A stretch of DNA of 64,000 nt from positions 314,501-378,500 of the forward strand of contig NC_091009.1 in assembly GCF_041146395.1 (NCBI RefSeq), read 5' to 3'. Numbering within the stretch: the first letter of the stretch is position 1; each line of letters opens with the position of its first letter. A model generated the notes under the pieces. That model had not been told where the DNA came from, did no database searches, and was given only the letters and a program-made list of their open reading frames with translations. This document shows positions 25,888-37,050 of this stretch, piece by piece. Position numbers and translations under genes: made by a program. The DNA is from Eulemur rufifrons (lineage: Eukaryota; Chordata; Mammalia; Primates; Lemuridae).

Positions 25888-28645
25888 TCTCTAAGTGACT
25901 GTTCAGGTTTAGAACTTCTTCCAAACTATAGCATGCTTACAAAACACCACCCCGTAGTTACTTTCTCTGTGTGAATGTAAGCGTTCCCAAATATCATTCT
26001 CGTACTTCTTCCAAACTATTTAGTATGCCTACAAAAACCACCCCAGTGTTGTTTCTCTGAGGGAATGTAAGCGGTCCCATGTTTGACTCTCACACTTCAT
26101 CCAAATTAGAGTTTAGCATGTGTACAAAAAAATCTCCCGAGAGTTGCTTTCCCTAGGTGACGGTAATCTTTCCTGTATAAGGTTCTCCAACTTCTTCCAA
26201 ACTGCAGTTTAGCATGCCTACAAAACCTGACGCCATAAGTGCTTTCTCTGCGTGAATGTAAGTGTTCCTATATAGGACTCTCGTACTTCTTCCAAACTAC
26301 AGTTTAGTATGCCCTACAAACCACCACCCAAACGTTGTTTTCTCTGAGTGAATGTAAGCGTTCCCATATATGACTCTCACACTTCAACCAAAATAACTCT
26401 ATTTCAACCAAAATAACTCTACATTCCACACCCAGAGAGTTGCTTTCTCTACGTGACTGTAAACTTTCCTATATATGACTCTCAAACTTCGTCCAAACTA
26501 GAGTTTTGCAAGCCTACAAAACACCACCCCATAGTTGCATTCGGTGCCGGAATGTAAGCGGTTCTACATGTGATTCTCTTGCTTCTTCCAAATTACAGGT
26601 TAGTATGCCTAGGAACCACAACCACAACGTTGTTTTCACTGAGTTCCCATATATTATTCTAACACTTCATTGAAAATAGAGTTTAGCAGGCCTACGAAAC
26701 ACCCCCGAGAGCTGGTTTCTCTAAGTGACTGTAAGCTTCCCAGATATGGCTCTCGAACTTCCTCCAAACTATATTTTAGTAGGCATACAAACATCACCCC
26801 ATAGTTGCTTTCTCTGCGTGAAGGTAAGCGTTCCTATGTACGATTCTCGTACTTCTTCCAAACTAGAGTTGACTATGCCTACAAATCACAATCCCATCGT
26901 TGATTTCTCTGAGTGAATGCACGCGGTCCCCAATATGACTCTCTTCCACTTCCAAACTGGAGTTTTGCAGGTGTACAAAACATCCCCCGAGAGTTGGTTT
27001 CTATGACTATACCCTTTCCTATATATTACTCCTTAACTTCTTCCAAACTAGAGATTAGCATGGCTACAAAAACGCCACCCCATAGTTGCTTTCTCTACGT
27101 GAATGTAAGCGTTCCCATATATCATTCTCCTACTTCTTCCAAACTAGAGTTTAGTATGCCTACAAACCACCACGCCGTCATTGCTTTCTCTGAGGGAATG
27201 TAAGCCTTCCCATATATGACTCTCACTCTTAAACCAAAATAGAGTTTAGCAGGCCTACATTCCACACCCAGAGATTTGCTTTCTCTAAGTGACTGTAAGC
27301 TTTCTTATATGTGATTCTCAAACTTCGTCCAAACTAGAGTTTAGCATGCCTATAAAACACCACCCCATAGTTACTTTCAGTGCGTCAAAATGTATGTGCT
27401 CCTATATGTGATTCTCGTGCTTCTTCCAAACTGCAGTTTAGTAAGCCTACAAACAACCCCATCGTTGCTTTCTCTGAGTGAATGTAAGCGTTCTCATATA
27501 TGATTCTCACACTTCAACCAAAACAGGGTTTTGCAGGCCTACAAACCACCCGCCAAGACTTGCTTTTTCAAAGTGGCTGTTACCTTTCCTATATAGGACT
27601 CTGGAACTTCTCCCAAGCTAGACTTTAACATGTCTACCTGACACTACTCCGTAGTTGCTCTCGCTGTGTGAATGTAAGCGTTCCTATATATGAGTCTTGT
27701 ACCTCTTCTTAACTAGCATCTGGCATGCCAAAATAACACTCCTCCATAGTTGCTTTCTTTGAGTCAATGTAAACATTCCTATATATGTCTCTCGCACTTC
27801 TTCCAAACTAGAGTTAAGTCTACAAACCAATCCCCGACAGCTGTTTTCTCTGAACGAATTTAAGCGTTCCTATATATGACTATGGCACTTCCTCCAAACT
27901 AGAGTTTAGCAAGCCTACACTCCACCCCTGTTCATTGCTTTCTCTAAGTTACTGTAAGCTTTCCTATACATGGCTCTCGAAATTTTCCAAACTAGAGTTA
28001 GCATGCCTACTATACACCTACACATAATTGCTTTGTCTGAGTGAATATAAGCCTTCCTATATATGACTGTCGCACTTTTTCCAAATTAGAGTGTAGCCAG
28101 CCTGGAAAGCACCCCTTATAGTTGCTTTCATTGAGTGAATGTTAACATTCCTATGTATGACTCTCGCAACTTTTCCAATCTAAGATTTTAGCAATGCTAC
28201 AAATCCCCCGCCGAGAGTTCCTATACATAACTGTCCTCTTTTTCCAAGCTAGAGTTTAGGAAGCCTAGAATCCGTCCCCCCGTACACGCTTTATGTGAAC
28301 GTAAACGTTCCTATATATGACTCTCGCCTTCCTCCAAACTAGAGCTTAGCAAGCCTACAAACCAACTCCCTATAATTGCTTTCTCTGAATGAATGATATC
28401 GTTCCTATATAAGACTCTCGAACTTCTTCCAAACCAGAGTTTAACAAGCCAAAAAAGCACCCCCCATAGATGCTTCCTCTCACTCAAAGCTAATATTCCT
28501 ACATATGATTCAGCTTCTTCATCCAAACTAGAGTAAGGCAAGCCTACAAATCACACACCAATAGTTGCTTTATATAAGTAAATGTAAGCGTCCTATATAT
28601 GACTATAGCAATTCTTCCAAACTGGAGTTTAGCAAGCCTACAGAC
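24746..28645 (-). repeat. diverged satellite monomers, right flank
   Basis: The monomers keep B orientation and mostly X-Y-Z order but have no HOR repetition. They become more degenerate toward 28,645: several are truncated, the TTTCTCT box changes (CTTTATGTGAAC near 28,290, CTTTATATAAGTAAATG near 28,570), and X/Y/Z identity blurs. No gene, RNA gene or mobile element is visible in these 3.9 kb. Confidence 0.85.
26383..26421. repeat. 20-bp direct duplication inside a monomer
   Basis: TTCAACCAAAATAACTCTA occurs at 26,383-26,401 and again at 26,403-26,421. The monomer carrying it is lengthened accordingly. This is a small local slippage event. Confidence 0.9.
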
Positions 28646-28670
28646 CCCAAGACTCCACTCCATAGTACCC
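28640..28670. other. junction between satellite and telomere-like domain
   Basis: The satellite reads through GAGTTTAGCAAGCCTACAGA. It is followed by CCACTCCATAG and then TACCCTGGGCATTGG, which belongs to a P/Q-type spacer. CCACTCCATAG resembles both the satellite's CCACCCCATAGTTGC and the spacer's CCACTCTATCGTA. The join may therefore have used about 10 bp of imperfect homology. Confidence 0.7.
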
Positions 28671-28790
28671 TGGGCATTGGCGCCTGCCTGTCATGCAGGA
28701 CATAGGGGCGGACCCTCATCTCAGACACGGCATTGGTGGATTGTAGGCTTTTTTTTAAGTTTTTGAATTGAAGAACTCTGAGAATTGGAA
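28661..28790 (+). repeat. truncated P/Q-type spacer at the satellite boundary
   Basis: It shows TACCCTGGGC, CATGCAGGAC, GGCGGACCCTCATCTCA, GGATTGTAGGCTT and AACTCTGAGAATT in spacer order. The 5' part up to the usual ACCATCGTA is missing. A T run with AAGTTTTTGAATTG has replaced the sequence between GTAGGCTT and AACTCTGAG. Confidence 0.75.
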
Positions 28791-29042
28791 TTCAGTTTAG
28801 GTTAAGGTTAGGTGTTAGGGACTAGGATTAGGTTTAGGGGTTAGGGTTTTAGGTTAGAATTAAGATTAGGATTACTGTTGGGGTTAGAGAATAGGATTAT
28901 GTTTAGTGGTTGGGTTTAGGTTTACGGTGAGAGGCAAGAGTAAGGGTCAGGGATTAGGGTTACTGTTAGGAGTTAGATTCAGGGCTTACTAAGGGTTTGG
29001 TTTAGTGATAGGGTTAGGGCTTACGTTTAACGGTATGTGTCA

Positions 29043-29172
29043 GGGCACGGGCCCCGTCTAATGTACGGGGCACTGTGGGTGTGGAGCAAGGCTGCGACCC
29101 CACTTCATCTTACCCTGGGTGTTGGGCTTCAACTGTCACGCAGGACAAAGGCAGAGGCTCATCAAATGCATG
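29043..29172 (+). repeat. Q-like spacer, truncated
   Basis: It begins GGCACGGGCCCCGTCTAAT, continues TACCCTGGGTGTTGGGC, GCAGGACAAAGGCAGAGGCTC, and stops at GCATGG. The terminal GTAGGC...AACTCT module found in other Q units is absent. It occupies the place of Q in a P1a-Q-P2-P1b block whose P1a is lost at the satellite boundary. Confidence 0.75.
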
Positions 29173-29780
29173 GTTAGGATTAAGGTTTAAGGTTAGGGTC
29201 AGGGTTGAGGGTTAAGGTGAGGGTTAACAGTTAGAGTTAGGGTAAGGGGGTTAGGGATAGGGTTAGGGTTAATGGTCAGGTGTATAGTTCAGGTTTAAGG
29301 TTAGCATTAGAGGGTAGGGTTAGTGTAACTGTAGGAAAGTGTTGGGGTTAGATCTCTACGCATTAGGGCAAAGGTTAGGGTTAAGGTTAAGAGTTAGGGT
29401 TAAGTTTAATGGTTAAGGATTGGGATTAGGGTTGAGGGTTAGGGTTAAGGTTATGGGTAATGACTAAGGATCAAAGGTTAGGGTTATTTTTAGGCGTACG
29501 GTTAGGGTAAGGGGTTAGGGTTAGTGTTAGTGTTGTTGGTAGGGTTAAGGTTAGGGTTGGCGTTTCAGAATTAGGGATTAGGTGTTATGGTTATAGCTAG
29601 GAGTTAGGGTTAGAATTACACTATAGGGCTTGTTCTCAGGGTGTGATGCATTAACGTTAGGATAAGGGGTTAAAGTTAAGGTTACGGTGAGGTTTACGTG
29701 TTAAGGTGAGCAGTAGGATCAGGGTTAGGTGTTATGTTCTGGGTTAGGGTTATGGGTGAGGGGTAGGGTTTATCCTTAGG

Positions 29781-29975
29781 GCACGGGCCCTGTATGCACT
29801 AGGAGGCGAAGTTAGGGGTCTGTGATGGTCGCTGGGAATCCACTCTATCGTACGCAGTGTATGGGCCTCTGGGTTTCATGCAGAACACTGTGGCAGAGCC
29901 GGCTTTCATGCATGGCTTAGTAGGATTGTAGGCTTTGAAAACTCTGAGAAAGCAAGAAGTCTGAGAATTAGATTT
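29781..29975 (+). repeat. P spacer, subtype P2
   Basis: P2 units are recognised by AGGAGGCGAAGTTAGGGG after GGGCCCTGTATGCAC, GTGATGGTCGCTGG, and CATGCATGGCTTAGTAGGA in place of the usual GCATGGCATGGGAGGA. The unit ends AAGCAAGAAGTCTGAGAATT. Confidence 0.9.
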
Positions 29976-30308
29976 CGGGTTAGGATTACGGCACGGTTTA
30001 GGGATGAAGATTAGTGGTTAGGGTGAGGGCTTAGGGTTAGGGGTTAGGGTTAGGTTTAAGTTTGCTGGTAGGGTGAAGGTTAGGGTTGACGTTTTAGAAT
30101 TAGGGATGAGGTGTTACGGTTATGACTATGGTTTAGGATTAGAATTACGGGATAGGGCTTCTTCTCAAGGTTTTATGCATTCACATTAATTTAAGGGGCT
30201 AAGTTAGGGTTACGGGGAGGTTTATGTTTTAAGGTGAGCAATAGGATCAGGGTTAGGTGTTATGTTCAGGGTGAGAGTTATCTGTTAGTGGTAGTGTTTA
30301 TACTTAGT

Positions 30309-30508
30309 GTACGGGCCCTGTCTGCACTGGGCGGGGGGCGGGGGTTAGGGGGATGGGATTGTCCCCGGGAACCCACTCTATCGTACGCTGGGTATGGGCT
30401 CCTGGGTTTCATGCAGGACACAGTGGCAGAGCCCCCTTTTACTCATGGCATGGGAAGATTGTAGGCTTTGTAAACTCTGAGAAAGCAAGAACTCTGAGAA
30501 TTCGATTT
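30309..30508 (+). repeat. P spacer, subtype P1b
   Basis: P1b is marked by a G-rich stretch (GGGCGGGGGGCGGGGG near 30,330), TTTTACTCATGGCATGG, and an upstream TTATGCATTCACATTAA word. It lies about 530 bp after a P2 unit, as in every full block. Confidence 0.9.
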
Positions 30509-32127
30509 AGGGGTAGGATTCTGGTAATGTTTAGGGATGAAGACTAGTGTCAGGGTGGGGTCTTGGGTTAGGGGTTGGGGTTAAAGGTTAGTGTTAGGTT
30601 TAACAGTTACAGTTAGGTTTACGGTTAAGTCTCAGGGATAGGGTTAAGGTTTGGGTTTAGCGTTTGGCACAGGGGTAGGCTTCAGTGTTAGCTTCATGGT
30701 TAAAGATTAGGAGTAGGGTTAGTGTGAGGGTTAAGGGTAAGGGTCAAGATTAAGGGTTCAGGTTGGGGTTAGGCTTAGGTTTCGGGTTAGGGGTTAGGGT
30801 TAGGCTTAGGGTCAAGGGTTAGGATTAGGGTTAAGTGTTGGGCTTAGGGTTGGGGTTTAGTGTTAAGTTTATCGTTAAGGATTAGGGTTAGGGTCAGGGT
30901 TAAATGTTTGGGTGTGGGTAATGGTTAGGGTCAGATTTAAGGTTTATGGATAGGGTTAGTGTTAAGGGTTTACGGGTAGGTTTAGGGTTCAGGGTTAGAG
31001 TTAGCATTAGGGCTTAAGGTTAGGATTAGGTGGTAGGTTAGATTTAGGGTTAGATCTAGGCGTTAGAGTAAGGGTTAAGAGATAGGGTTAGGTTTAATGC
31101 TTAGGATTAGGGTTAGGGTTTGGGGTTAAAGCAAGTGTTAGGGGTTAGGTTTAAGGATCAAAGGTTAGTGTTATTTTTAGCTGTAGTGTTAGGGTTAGGG
31201 ATAAGGGATAAGGTTGGCGTGAAGGTTTTCCTTACTGTTAGGGTTAAGGGTGAGGCTTAGATTAAAGGTTAAGGTTAGGGTCAGTGTTAAGGGTTAGGGT
31301 GAGGGATAACGGTTACGGTAAAGGTTAAGTGTTAGTGTTAGGGATTAGCGATTAGGGTATTTGGTAAGTGTTAGGGTTAGGAGTTAGTGTTTTATGAAGG
31401 GGTATGGTTAGAATTAGGATTGGGGTTAGTGTTAGGGTTAGGGTTAGGGTAAAAGGATAGGATTAGGGTTAAGGGTTGGGCTCAGGTTTAGGGTTAAAGT
31501 TTAGTGTTAGGGTTAATGTTTAGTGTTATGGTCCAGTTTAAGTGTTAGGGTGAGGGTTAACGGTTAGGATTAGGCTTAGAGGTTGGGGATATAGTGAGGG
31601 TTCAGTGTTAGGGTTAGGTTTAGGGTTCAGGGTTAAGGTTAGCTGTAGGGGTTATGGTTAGGGTTAGGTGTTAGGTTAGTGTCAGGGTTAGGTCTAGTCG
31701 TGAGGGTAAGGTTTAGGGTTAGCTTTAAGAGCTAGGGTTAGGTTGAATGGATAGGATTAGGATTAGGGTTAAGGGTTAGGGTAAGGCTTAGGGGTTAGGG
31801 TGAAGGGTTAATGGTTTTTGTTAGGCATAGCGTTGGGGTTAGAAGTAACGGTTACTGTCAGTGTTAGGGTTGTAGGCAGGGTTACGGTTAGAGTTAGCGG
31901 TTTAGAATTAGGGTTAGCGATTTGGTGTTACAGTGATGACTAGGAGATAGGGTTAGAATTATGGGATAGGGGTTGTTCTCAGGGAATGGGTTATGCACTA
32001 ACGTTAGGATAAGAGGTTAAAGTTAGGCTCACGGTGAGGTTTCCATGTTAAGGGGAGCAATAGGAACAGGGTTAGGTGTTATGTTCAGGGTGAGGGATAT
32101 CTGTTACAGGTATTGTTTATGCTTAGC

Positions 32128-32330
32128 GCACGGGCCCTGTCTGCCTTAAGCGGGGGTGGGGGGAGGTTAGGGGGCTGGGATTGTCACCAGGATCCCACTG
32201 TATCGTACTCTGGGTATGGGCCCGTGGGTTTGATGCAGGACACAGTGGTAGAGCCTCCTTTCACGCATGGCATGGGAGGATTGCAGGCTTTCTAAACTCT
32301 AAGAAAGCAAGAAGTCTGAGAATTAGATTT
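32128..32330 (+). repeat. P spacer, subtype P1a
   Basis: P1a reads GCGCACGGGCCCTGTCTGC, a G-rich stretch, CACGCATGGCATGGGAGGA, then GCAGGCTTTCTAAACTCTA with a distinctive A in CTAAGAAAGCAAG. It is the first element of a complete P1a-Q-P2-P1b block. Confidence 0.9.
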
Positions 32331-32871
32331 AGGGTTAGGATTCTGGTTAGGGTTAAGGATGAAGTTTAGTGTTAGGGTGAGGGCTTAGGGTTAGGGATTA
32401 GGGTTAGGGTTAAAGGTTACTCTTAGGTTTAACGGTTACAGTTCGGTTTAGGGTTGAGGTTTACGGTTAGGGTTAAGATGAGGGGTTAGGGTTTGGTATA
32501 GGGTTAGGGTTAGGTACAAGGTTAGGGTTAAGTGTTAGGTTTCGGGTTGAAGATTAGGATTAGGGTTAGGATTAAAGGTTAGCGTGAGAGTTAACGGTTA
32601 GGTTAAGGTTAAGAGTTAGGGTTAGGGTTTAGGTTTAGGGTTAAGGGTTAGGGTTAGTTTTAGGGTTCGAGTTATGTGTTAGGGTTTGTGTTAGAGGTTA
32701 GGGTTAGGTTTACTGTCCACGGTTAGGGTTACGTTTAGGGGTTAGCATTAGGGTTAAGGATTAGGTTTAGGGTAAGGGTTTAGAGTTAGTGTTGGGCTTT
32801 AGGCTCGGGGCTTAGGTTCAGGGTCAGGTGTTAGGGTTGGTGGTAGGGCTTAGATTTATCGGTCAGTTTAA

Positions 32872-33055
32872 GGGCACAGGACCTGGTTAATCTACGGTGA
32901 GAGGGGTGCGGTCGGAGTCATCACGAAAGCACAACATCATTCCCTGGGCCCTGGGACAAGACCTACATGCAGGACTCAGGCGGAGCCTCATCTCACACAT
33001 GGCATGGCTGTATTGTAGGCTTGCTTCACTCGGGAATGGAAGTAGTGTGAGAATT
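32872..33055 (+). repeat. Q spacer
   Basis: Q units read GGGCACAGGACCTG, TTAATCTACGGTGAGA, GGGCCCTGGGACAAGACC, TACATGCAGGACTCAGG, GGAGCCTCATCTCAC, GCATGGCTGTATTGTAGGC and GGAAGTAGTGTGAGAATT. This one is nearly identical to the inverted Q at 54,426-54,610, and both share CGAAAGCACAACATCATTC. Confidence 0.9.
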
Positions 33056-33877
33056 AGGGTTAGGGTTGGGGTTAGGGGTTTCGAGTTAGGGGTTAGGTTT
33101 GGAGTCAGGGTTAGGTGCTAGGGATTAGTGGTTAGGGTTAGAGTTAGTGTTACGGGTTAGGTGTTAAGTCTGGTTTAGCGGGCCAGGGTAAGGTTTAGGT
33201 TTGGAGTTAGCGTTAGGGTTAGGCGTTAGGGTTAAGGGATAGGGTTAGGGTTAAGGGTTAGGCTTAGGGTTAGGGTTCAGGTTTAGGGTTACGGTCAGGG
33301 TTAAGGGTTAGGGTGAGGGTTTACAGTTAGGGTTAGGGTTAGGGTGTTAGGGATATGATTAGGGTTAAGGGTTAGGTTTATGGTTCAGGTTTAAGGTTAA
33401 CATTGGGGGGTTAGGTTTAGTGTTAACTGTAAGTCAGTGTTAGGGTTAGATCTCTTGGCATTAAGGTAAAGGTTAGGTTTAGGGTTAAGTGTTAGGGTTA
33501 TGTTTAATGGTTAGGCTTGGGATTAGGGTTAAGGGTTAGGGTTAAGGTTAGGGGTTATGACTAAGGATCAACGGTTAGGGTTATTTTTATGCGTAGGTTT
33601 AGGGTAAGGGCTTAGGGTTAGTGTTAGTGTTGTTGGTAGGGTTAAGGTTAGGGTTGGCGTTTCAGAATTAGGGATCAGGTGTTATGGTTATGGCTAGGTT
33701 TTAGCGTTAGAATTACAGTATAGTGCTTGTTCTCAGGGTGTCATGCATTAACGTTAATATAAGGTGTTAAAGTTAGGGTTATGGTGAGCTTTACCTCTTA
33801 AGGTGAGCAGTATGATCAGGGTTAGGTGTTATGTTCTGGGTTAGGCTTATGGGTGAGGGGTAGGGTTTATGCTTAGG

Positions 33878-34071
33878 GCACGGGCCCTGTATGCACTAGG
33901 AGGCAAAGATAGGGGCCTGTGATGGTCGCTGGTAACCTACTCTATCGTATGCAGTGTATGGGCCTCTGGTTTCCTGCAGGACACTGTGGCAGAGCGGGCT
34001 TTCATGCATGGCTTAGTAGGATTGTAGGCTTTCAAAACTCTGAGAAAGCAAGAAGTCTGAGAATTAGATTT
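33878..34071 (+). repeat. P spacer, subtype P2
   Basis: It is the third element of the block at 32,128-34,608. AGGAGGCAAAGATAGGGG is followed by GTGATGGTCGCTGG and CATGCATGGCTTAGTAGGA. A short deletion after GCCTCTGG removes part of the usual GGGTTTC. Confidence 0.9.
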
Positions 34072-34126
34072 CGGGTTAGGATTACGGCACGGTTTAGGGA
34101 TGAAGATTAGTGTTAGGGTGAGGGCT

Positions 34127-34158
34127 TAGGGTTAGGGGTTAGGGTTAGGGTTAGGGTT
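34127..34158 (+). other. candidate G-quadruplex run of telomere repeats
   Basis: Five G-runs of three or four are separated by TTA or TT loops, one of the least degenerate stretches on the + strand half. This meets the usual four-run criterion for an intramolecular quadruplex. Formation is inferred. Confidence 0.6.
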
Positions 34159-34402
34159 GATGGTAGGTTGAAGTTTAGGGTTGGCACTTTAGAATATGGA
34201 TGAGGTGTTATGGTTATGGCTAGGGGTTAGGTTTAGAATTATGGGATAGGGCTTCTTCTTTGGGTGCTATGCATTAACGTTAAGATAAGGGGATAAATTA
34301 GGGTTATGGTTAGGTTTATGTTTTAAGGTGAGTAACAGGATCAAGGTTAGGTTTTATGTTTGGAATTAGGGTTATCTGTTAGGGATAGTGTTTTTGCTTA
34401 GC

Positions 34403-34608
34403 GCACGGGCCCTGTCTTCACCAGGAGAGGGGGGGTTAGGGACTAGGATTGCCACTGGGAACCCGCTCTATCATGCACTAGTTATGGGCCCCCGGGTTTC
34501 TTGCAGGACACAGTGGCAGAGCCTCCTTTTACTCATGACATGGGAGAATTGTAGGCTTTCTAAACTCTGAGAAAGCAAGAAGTCTGAGAATTAGATTTAG
34601 GGGTAGGT
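34403..34608 (+). repeat. P spacer, subtype P1b
   Basis: Fourth element of the block, carrying the TTTTACTCATGACATGGGAG variant. It is spaced 525 bp from the preceding P2 start. Confidence 0.9.
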
Positions 34609-35102
34609 TTATGGTAATGTTTAGGGATGAATGTTAGTGTTAGGGTGCGTTCTTAAGGTCAGTGGTTAGGGTTAAAGGTTAGTGTTAGGTTTAACAGTTA
34701 CAGTCAGGTTTATGGTTATGTTTTAGGGTTAGGGTTAAGGTTAAGGTTTAGCATTTGGTACTGTGTTAGGCTTAAGTTTTAGCTTTAGGGTTAAAGATTA
34801 GGATTAGGGTTAGGGTTAAGGGCTAGTGTGAGGGTTAATGGTAAGGATCAAGACTAAGGTCTAGGGTTTTTGTTAGTGTTAGGAATAAGTCTTCGTGTAG
34901 GCTTTAGGGTTAGCGTTAAGTGTTATGGTTAGGGTTAGGTTTAGGGTTCATGGTTAGTGTTATGTTTAGGGGTTAGTGTTAGGGTTAGGGCTTAGGTTTA
35001 GGGTAAGGTTTTAGAGTTCGTGTTCAGCGTTACGGTCGGAGCTTATGTTTACGGTTAGGGGTTAGTGTTAGTGTTAGGGCTGAGATTTAGCTGTTAGTTT
35101 AA

Positions 35103-35286
35103 GGGCACAGGACCTGTTTTATCTACGGTGCGAAGGGTGCTGTCGGAGTCTCCACGAAAGCACAACATCATTCCCTGATCCTTGGGAAAGGACCTACATG
35201 CAGGACTCAGGTGGAGCCTCATCTCACGCATAGTATAGCTGTATTGTAGGCTTGCTTCACTCTGAGAATGGAAGTAGTGTGAGAAT
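35103..35286 (+). repeat. Q spacer
   Basis: Same subtype as the Q at 32,872 (CGAAAGCACAACATCATTCC). Variants are GATCCTTGGGAAAGGACC and GCATAGTATAGCTGTATTG. Confidence 0.9.
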
Positions 35287-35953
35287 CAGGGTTAGGGTTT
35301 GGGTTAGGGGTTTGGAGTTTGGGATTATGGTTCGAGTCAGGGTTAGGTCCTAGGGATTAGGAGTTAGGGTTAGTGTTAGGGATAGGGGTTAGTTGTTGGG
35401 TTTGGGTTAGGGTGCTAGGGTTAGGTTTAGGGTTGGGGTTAATATTAGGGTTAGCGTTTAGGGTTAAAGGATAGGATTATGGTTAAGGGTTTGGCTTAGG
35501 GTTAGGGTTAAGGGTTAGTGTTAAGGTTTAGGGTTAAGGTCAGGGTTACGTGTTAGGGTGAGGGTTAACAGTTAGGGTTATGGTTAGGGTCTTAGGGGTA
35601 GGGTTAGGGTTAGAGTTAGGGGTTAGGATTAAGGGTGAAGTGTTAGGGTTATTTTTAGGCATAGTTTTAAAGTTAGGGGCTAGGGTAATGTTTGGTTTGA
35701 TGGTAGGTTTAAGGTTAGGGTTAGCGGTTTAGAATTCGCATTAGGGATTAGGTGTAATGGTTATGGCTTGGAGTTAGGGTTAGAATTCAGAGATAGGAGT
35801 TGTTCTCAGGGTAAGTGTTATGCATTAACGTTATGATAAGGGGTTAAATTTAGGGTTATGGTGAGATTTACATTTTAAGGTGAGCAATGGGATCAGGGTC
35901 AGGTGTTATGTTCAGGGTTATGGTTAGGGGTGAGGGGTAGGGTTTATGCTTAC

Positions 35954-36153
35954 GACTCGGGCCCTGTCTGCACTAGGCAGGGGGGGAGGAGTTTGGGGTT
36001 GCGATTGTCATGGGGAACCCACTCTAGTGTATGCTGAGTATGGGCACTGGGGTTTCCGGCAGGACACAGTGGTAGAGCCTCCTTTTATTCATGGCATGGG
36101 AGGATTGTAGGCTTTCTAACGCTGAGAAAGCAAGAAGTCTGATAATTAGATTT
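35954..36153 (+). repeat. P spacer (diverged)
   Basis: It starts GACTCGGGCCCTGTCTGC with a long G-rich stretch, and reads TTTTATTCATGGCATGGGAG. The CTAAACTCTGAG motif is shortened to CTAACGCTGAG. Confidence 0.85.
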
Positions 36154-36852
36154 AGGGTTAGGATTATAGTTAGGGTTAGGAATGAGGTTAGTGCTAGGGT
36201 GAGGGATTAGGGCTAGGGATTATGGGTAGAGTAAAGGTTAAATGTTAGAGTTAGGTTTAACGGTTACAGTTAGGTTTAGGGTTACGTTTTAGGGTGAGGG
36301 TTATGGTTAGGGGTTAGGGTTTGGTACAGGGTTAGGGTTAAGTGTTAGGTTTAGGGTTAAAGATTAGAATTCGGATTAGGGTTGACGGTTAGTGTGAGTG
36401 TTAACGGTTAGGTTTGTGTTTAAGGGTTAGGGTTAGGGTTTAGGGCTAGTGTTAAGCGTTCGTGTTAGATTTAGGGTTAGAGTAAAGTGTTATGTTTAGG
36501 GTTATGGGTTAGCATTAGGGTTAAAGGTTAAGAGTTCGGTTTATTTTCAGGCACAGGGTTAGGATTAGGTGTTAGGGTTAGTGTTACCGTTAAGGTTTTT
36601 TGTAGGCTTAAGGTTAGGTTTAGCAGTTTAGAATTAGGGTTAGGGATTAGGTGTAATGGTTATGGTAGGGAGTTAGGGTTAGAATTATGGCATAGGGGTT
36701 GGACTCAGGGTCAGTTTTATGCTTAAAGTTAGGGTAAGCGGTTAAAGTTAGTGTTACGGTGTGCTTTACATGTTAAGGTGAGCAATAGGATCAGGGTTAG
36801 GTTTTATGTTCAGGGTTATGGTTATGGGTTAGGGGCAGTGTTTATGCTTAGG

Positions 36853-37050
36853 GCACAGGCCCTGTCTTCAGTAGGTGGGGGGGGGGTTCGGAGGCTGGGA
36901 TTGTCACCAGGAACCCACTCTATCGTATGCTGGGTATGGGCCTCTGGGTTTCATGCAGGGCACAGTGGCAGAGCCTCCTTTCATGCATGGCATGGGAGGA
37001 TTGTAGGCTTTCTAAACTCTGAGAAAGCAAGAAGTCTGAGAATTAGATTT
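36853..37050 (+). repeat. P spacer
   Basis: It reads GCACAGGCCCTGTCTTCAG, a run of nine G's near 36,877-36,886, then the standard CATGCATGGCATGGGAGGA and GTAGGCTTTCTAAACTCTGA. It is the longest open frame of the spacer family (36,751-37,089, 112 codons), but the frame is repeat-derived and not judged to be a gene. Confidence 0.9.

Larger units (their letters stand above)
2853..28645 (-). repeat. 93-bp satellite, main array (B orientation)
   Basis: An uninterrupted array of monomers of about 80-97 bp, reading TTGCTTTCTCTGAGTGAATG, then TAAGCGTTCC, then TATATGACTCTC, then ACTTCTTCCAAACTAGAG, then TTTAGCATGCCTACAAACCA. It has three parts: a diverged left flank (2,853-4,537), a homogeneous HOR core (4,538 to about 24,515) and a diverged right flank (to about 28,645). 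I see no insertion by a recognisable transposon. The satellite family is unknown to me. Confidence 0.95.
32128..34608 (+). repeat. composite block P1a-Q-P2-P1b (about 2.48 kb), forward copy
   Basis: Spacer starts are 744, 1,006 and 525 bp apart. The degenerate sequence between them also matches the three inverted copies at 48.2-50.6, 52.9-55.3 and 56.0-58.5 kb. Shared words include GTTAGATCTCT, TAAGGATCAA and GGTTATTTTTA in the Q-P2 interval. The truncated 29,043-30,508 segment repeats the Q-P2-P1b part. Confidence 0.85.

Noticed and set aside
1..28645. About 75 open frames of 60-96 codons across the satellite, on both strands
   Set aside because: They repeat with every HOR copy or in the inverted arm, overlap on opposite strands, have no recognisable domain, and change length with single-base indels. 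They are by-products of the repeat.
1..28645. CENP-B box in the satellite
   Set aside because: I looked for TTCG followed at the right distance by CGGG on both strands in several monomers and saw none. A full pattern search was not possible, so a rare occurrence is not excluded.
28741..28770. Poly-T stretch as the tail of a retroposed element
   Set aside because: The T run is only eight to nine bases, lies inside a spacer, and has no element body or target-site duplication.
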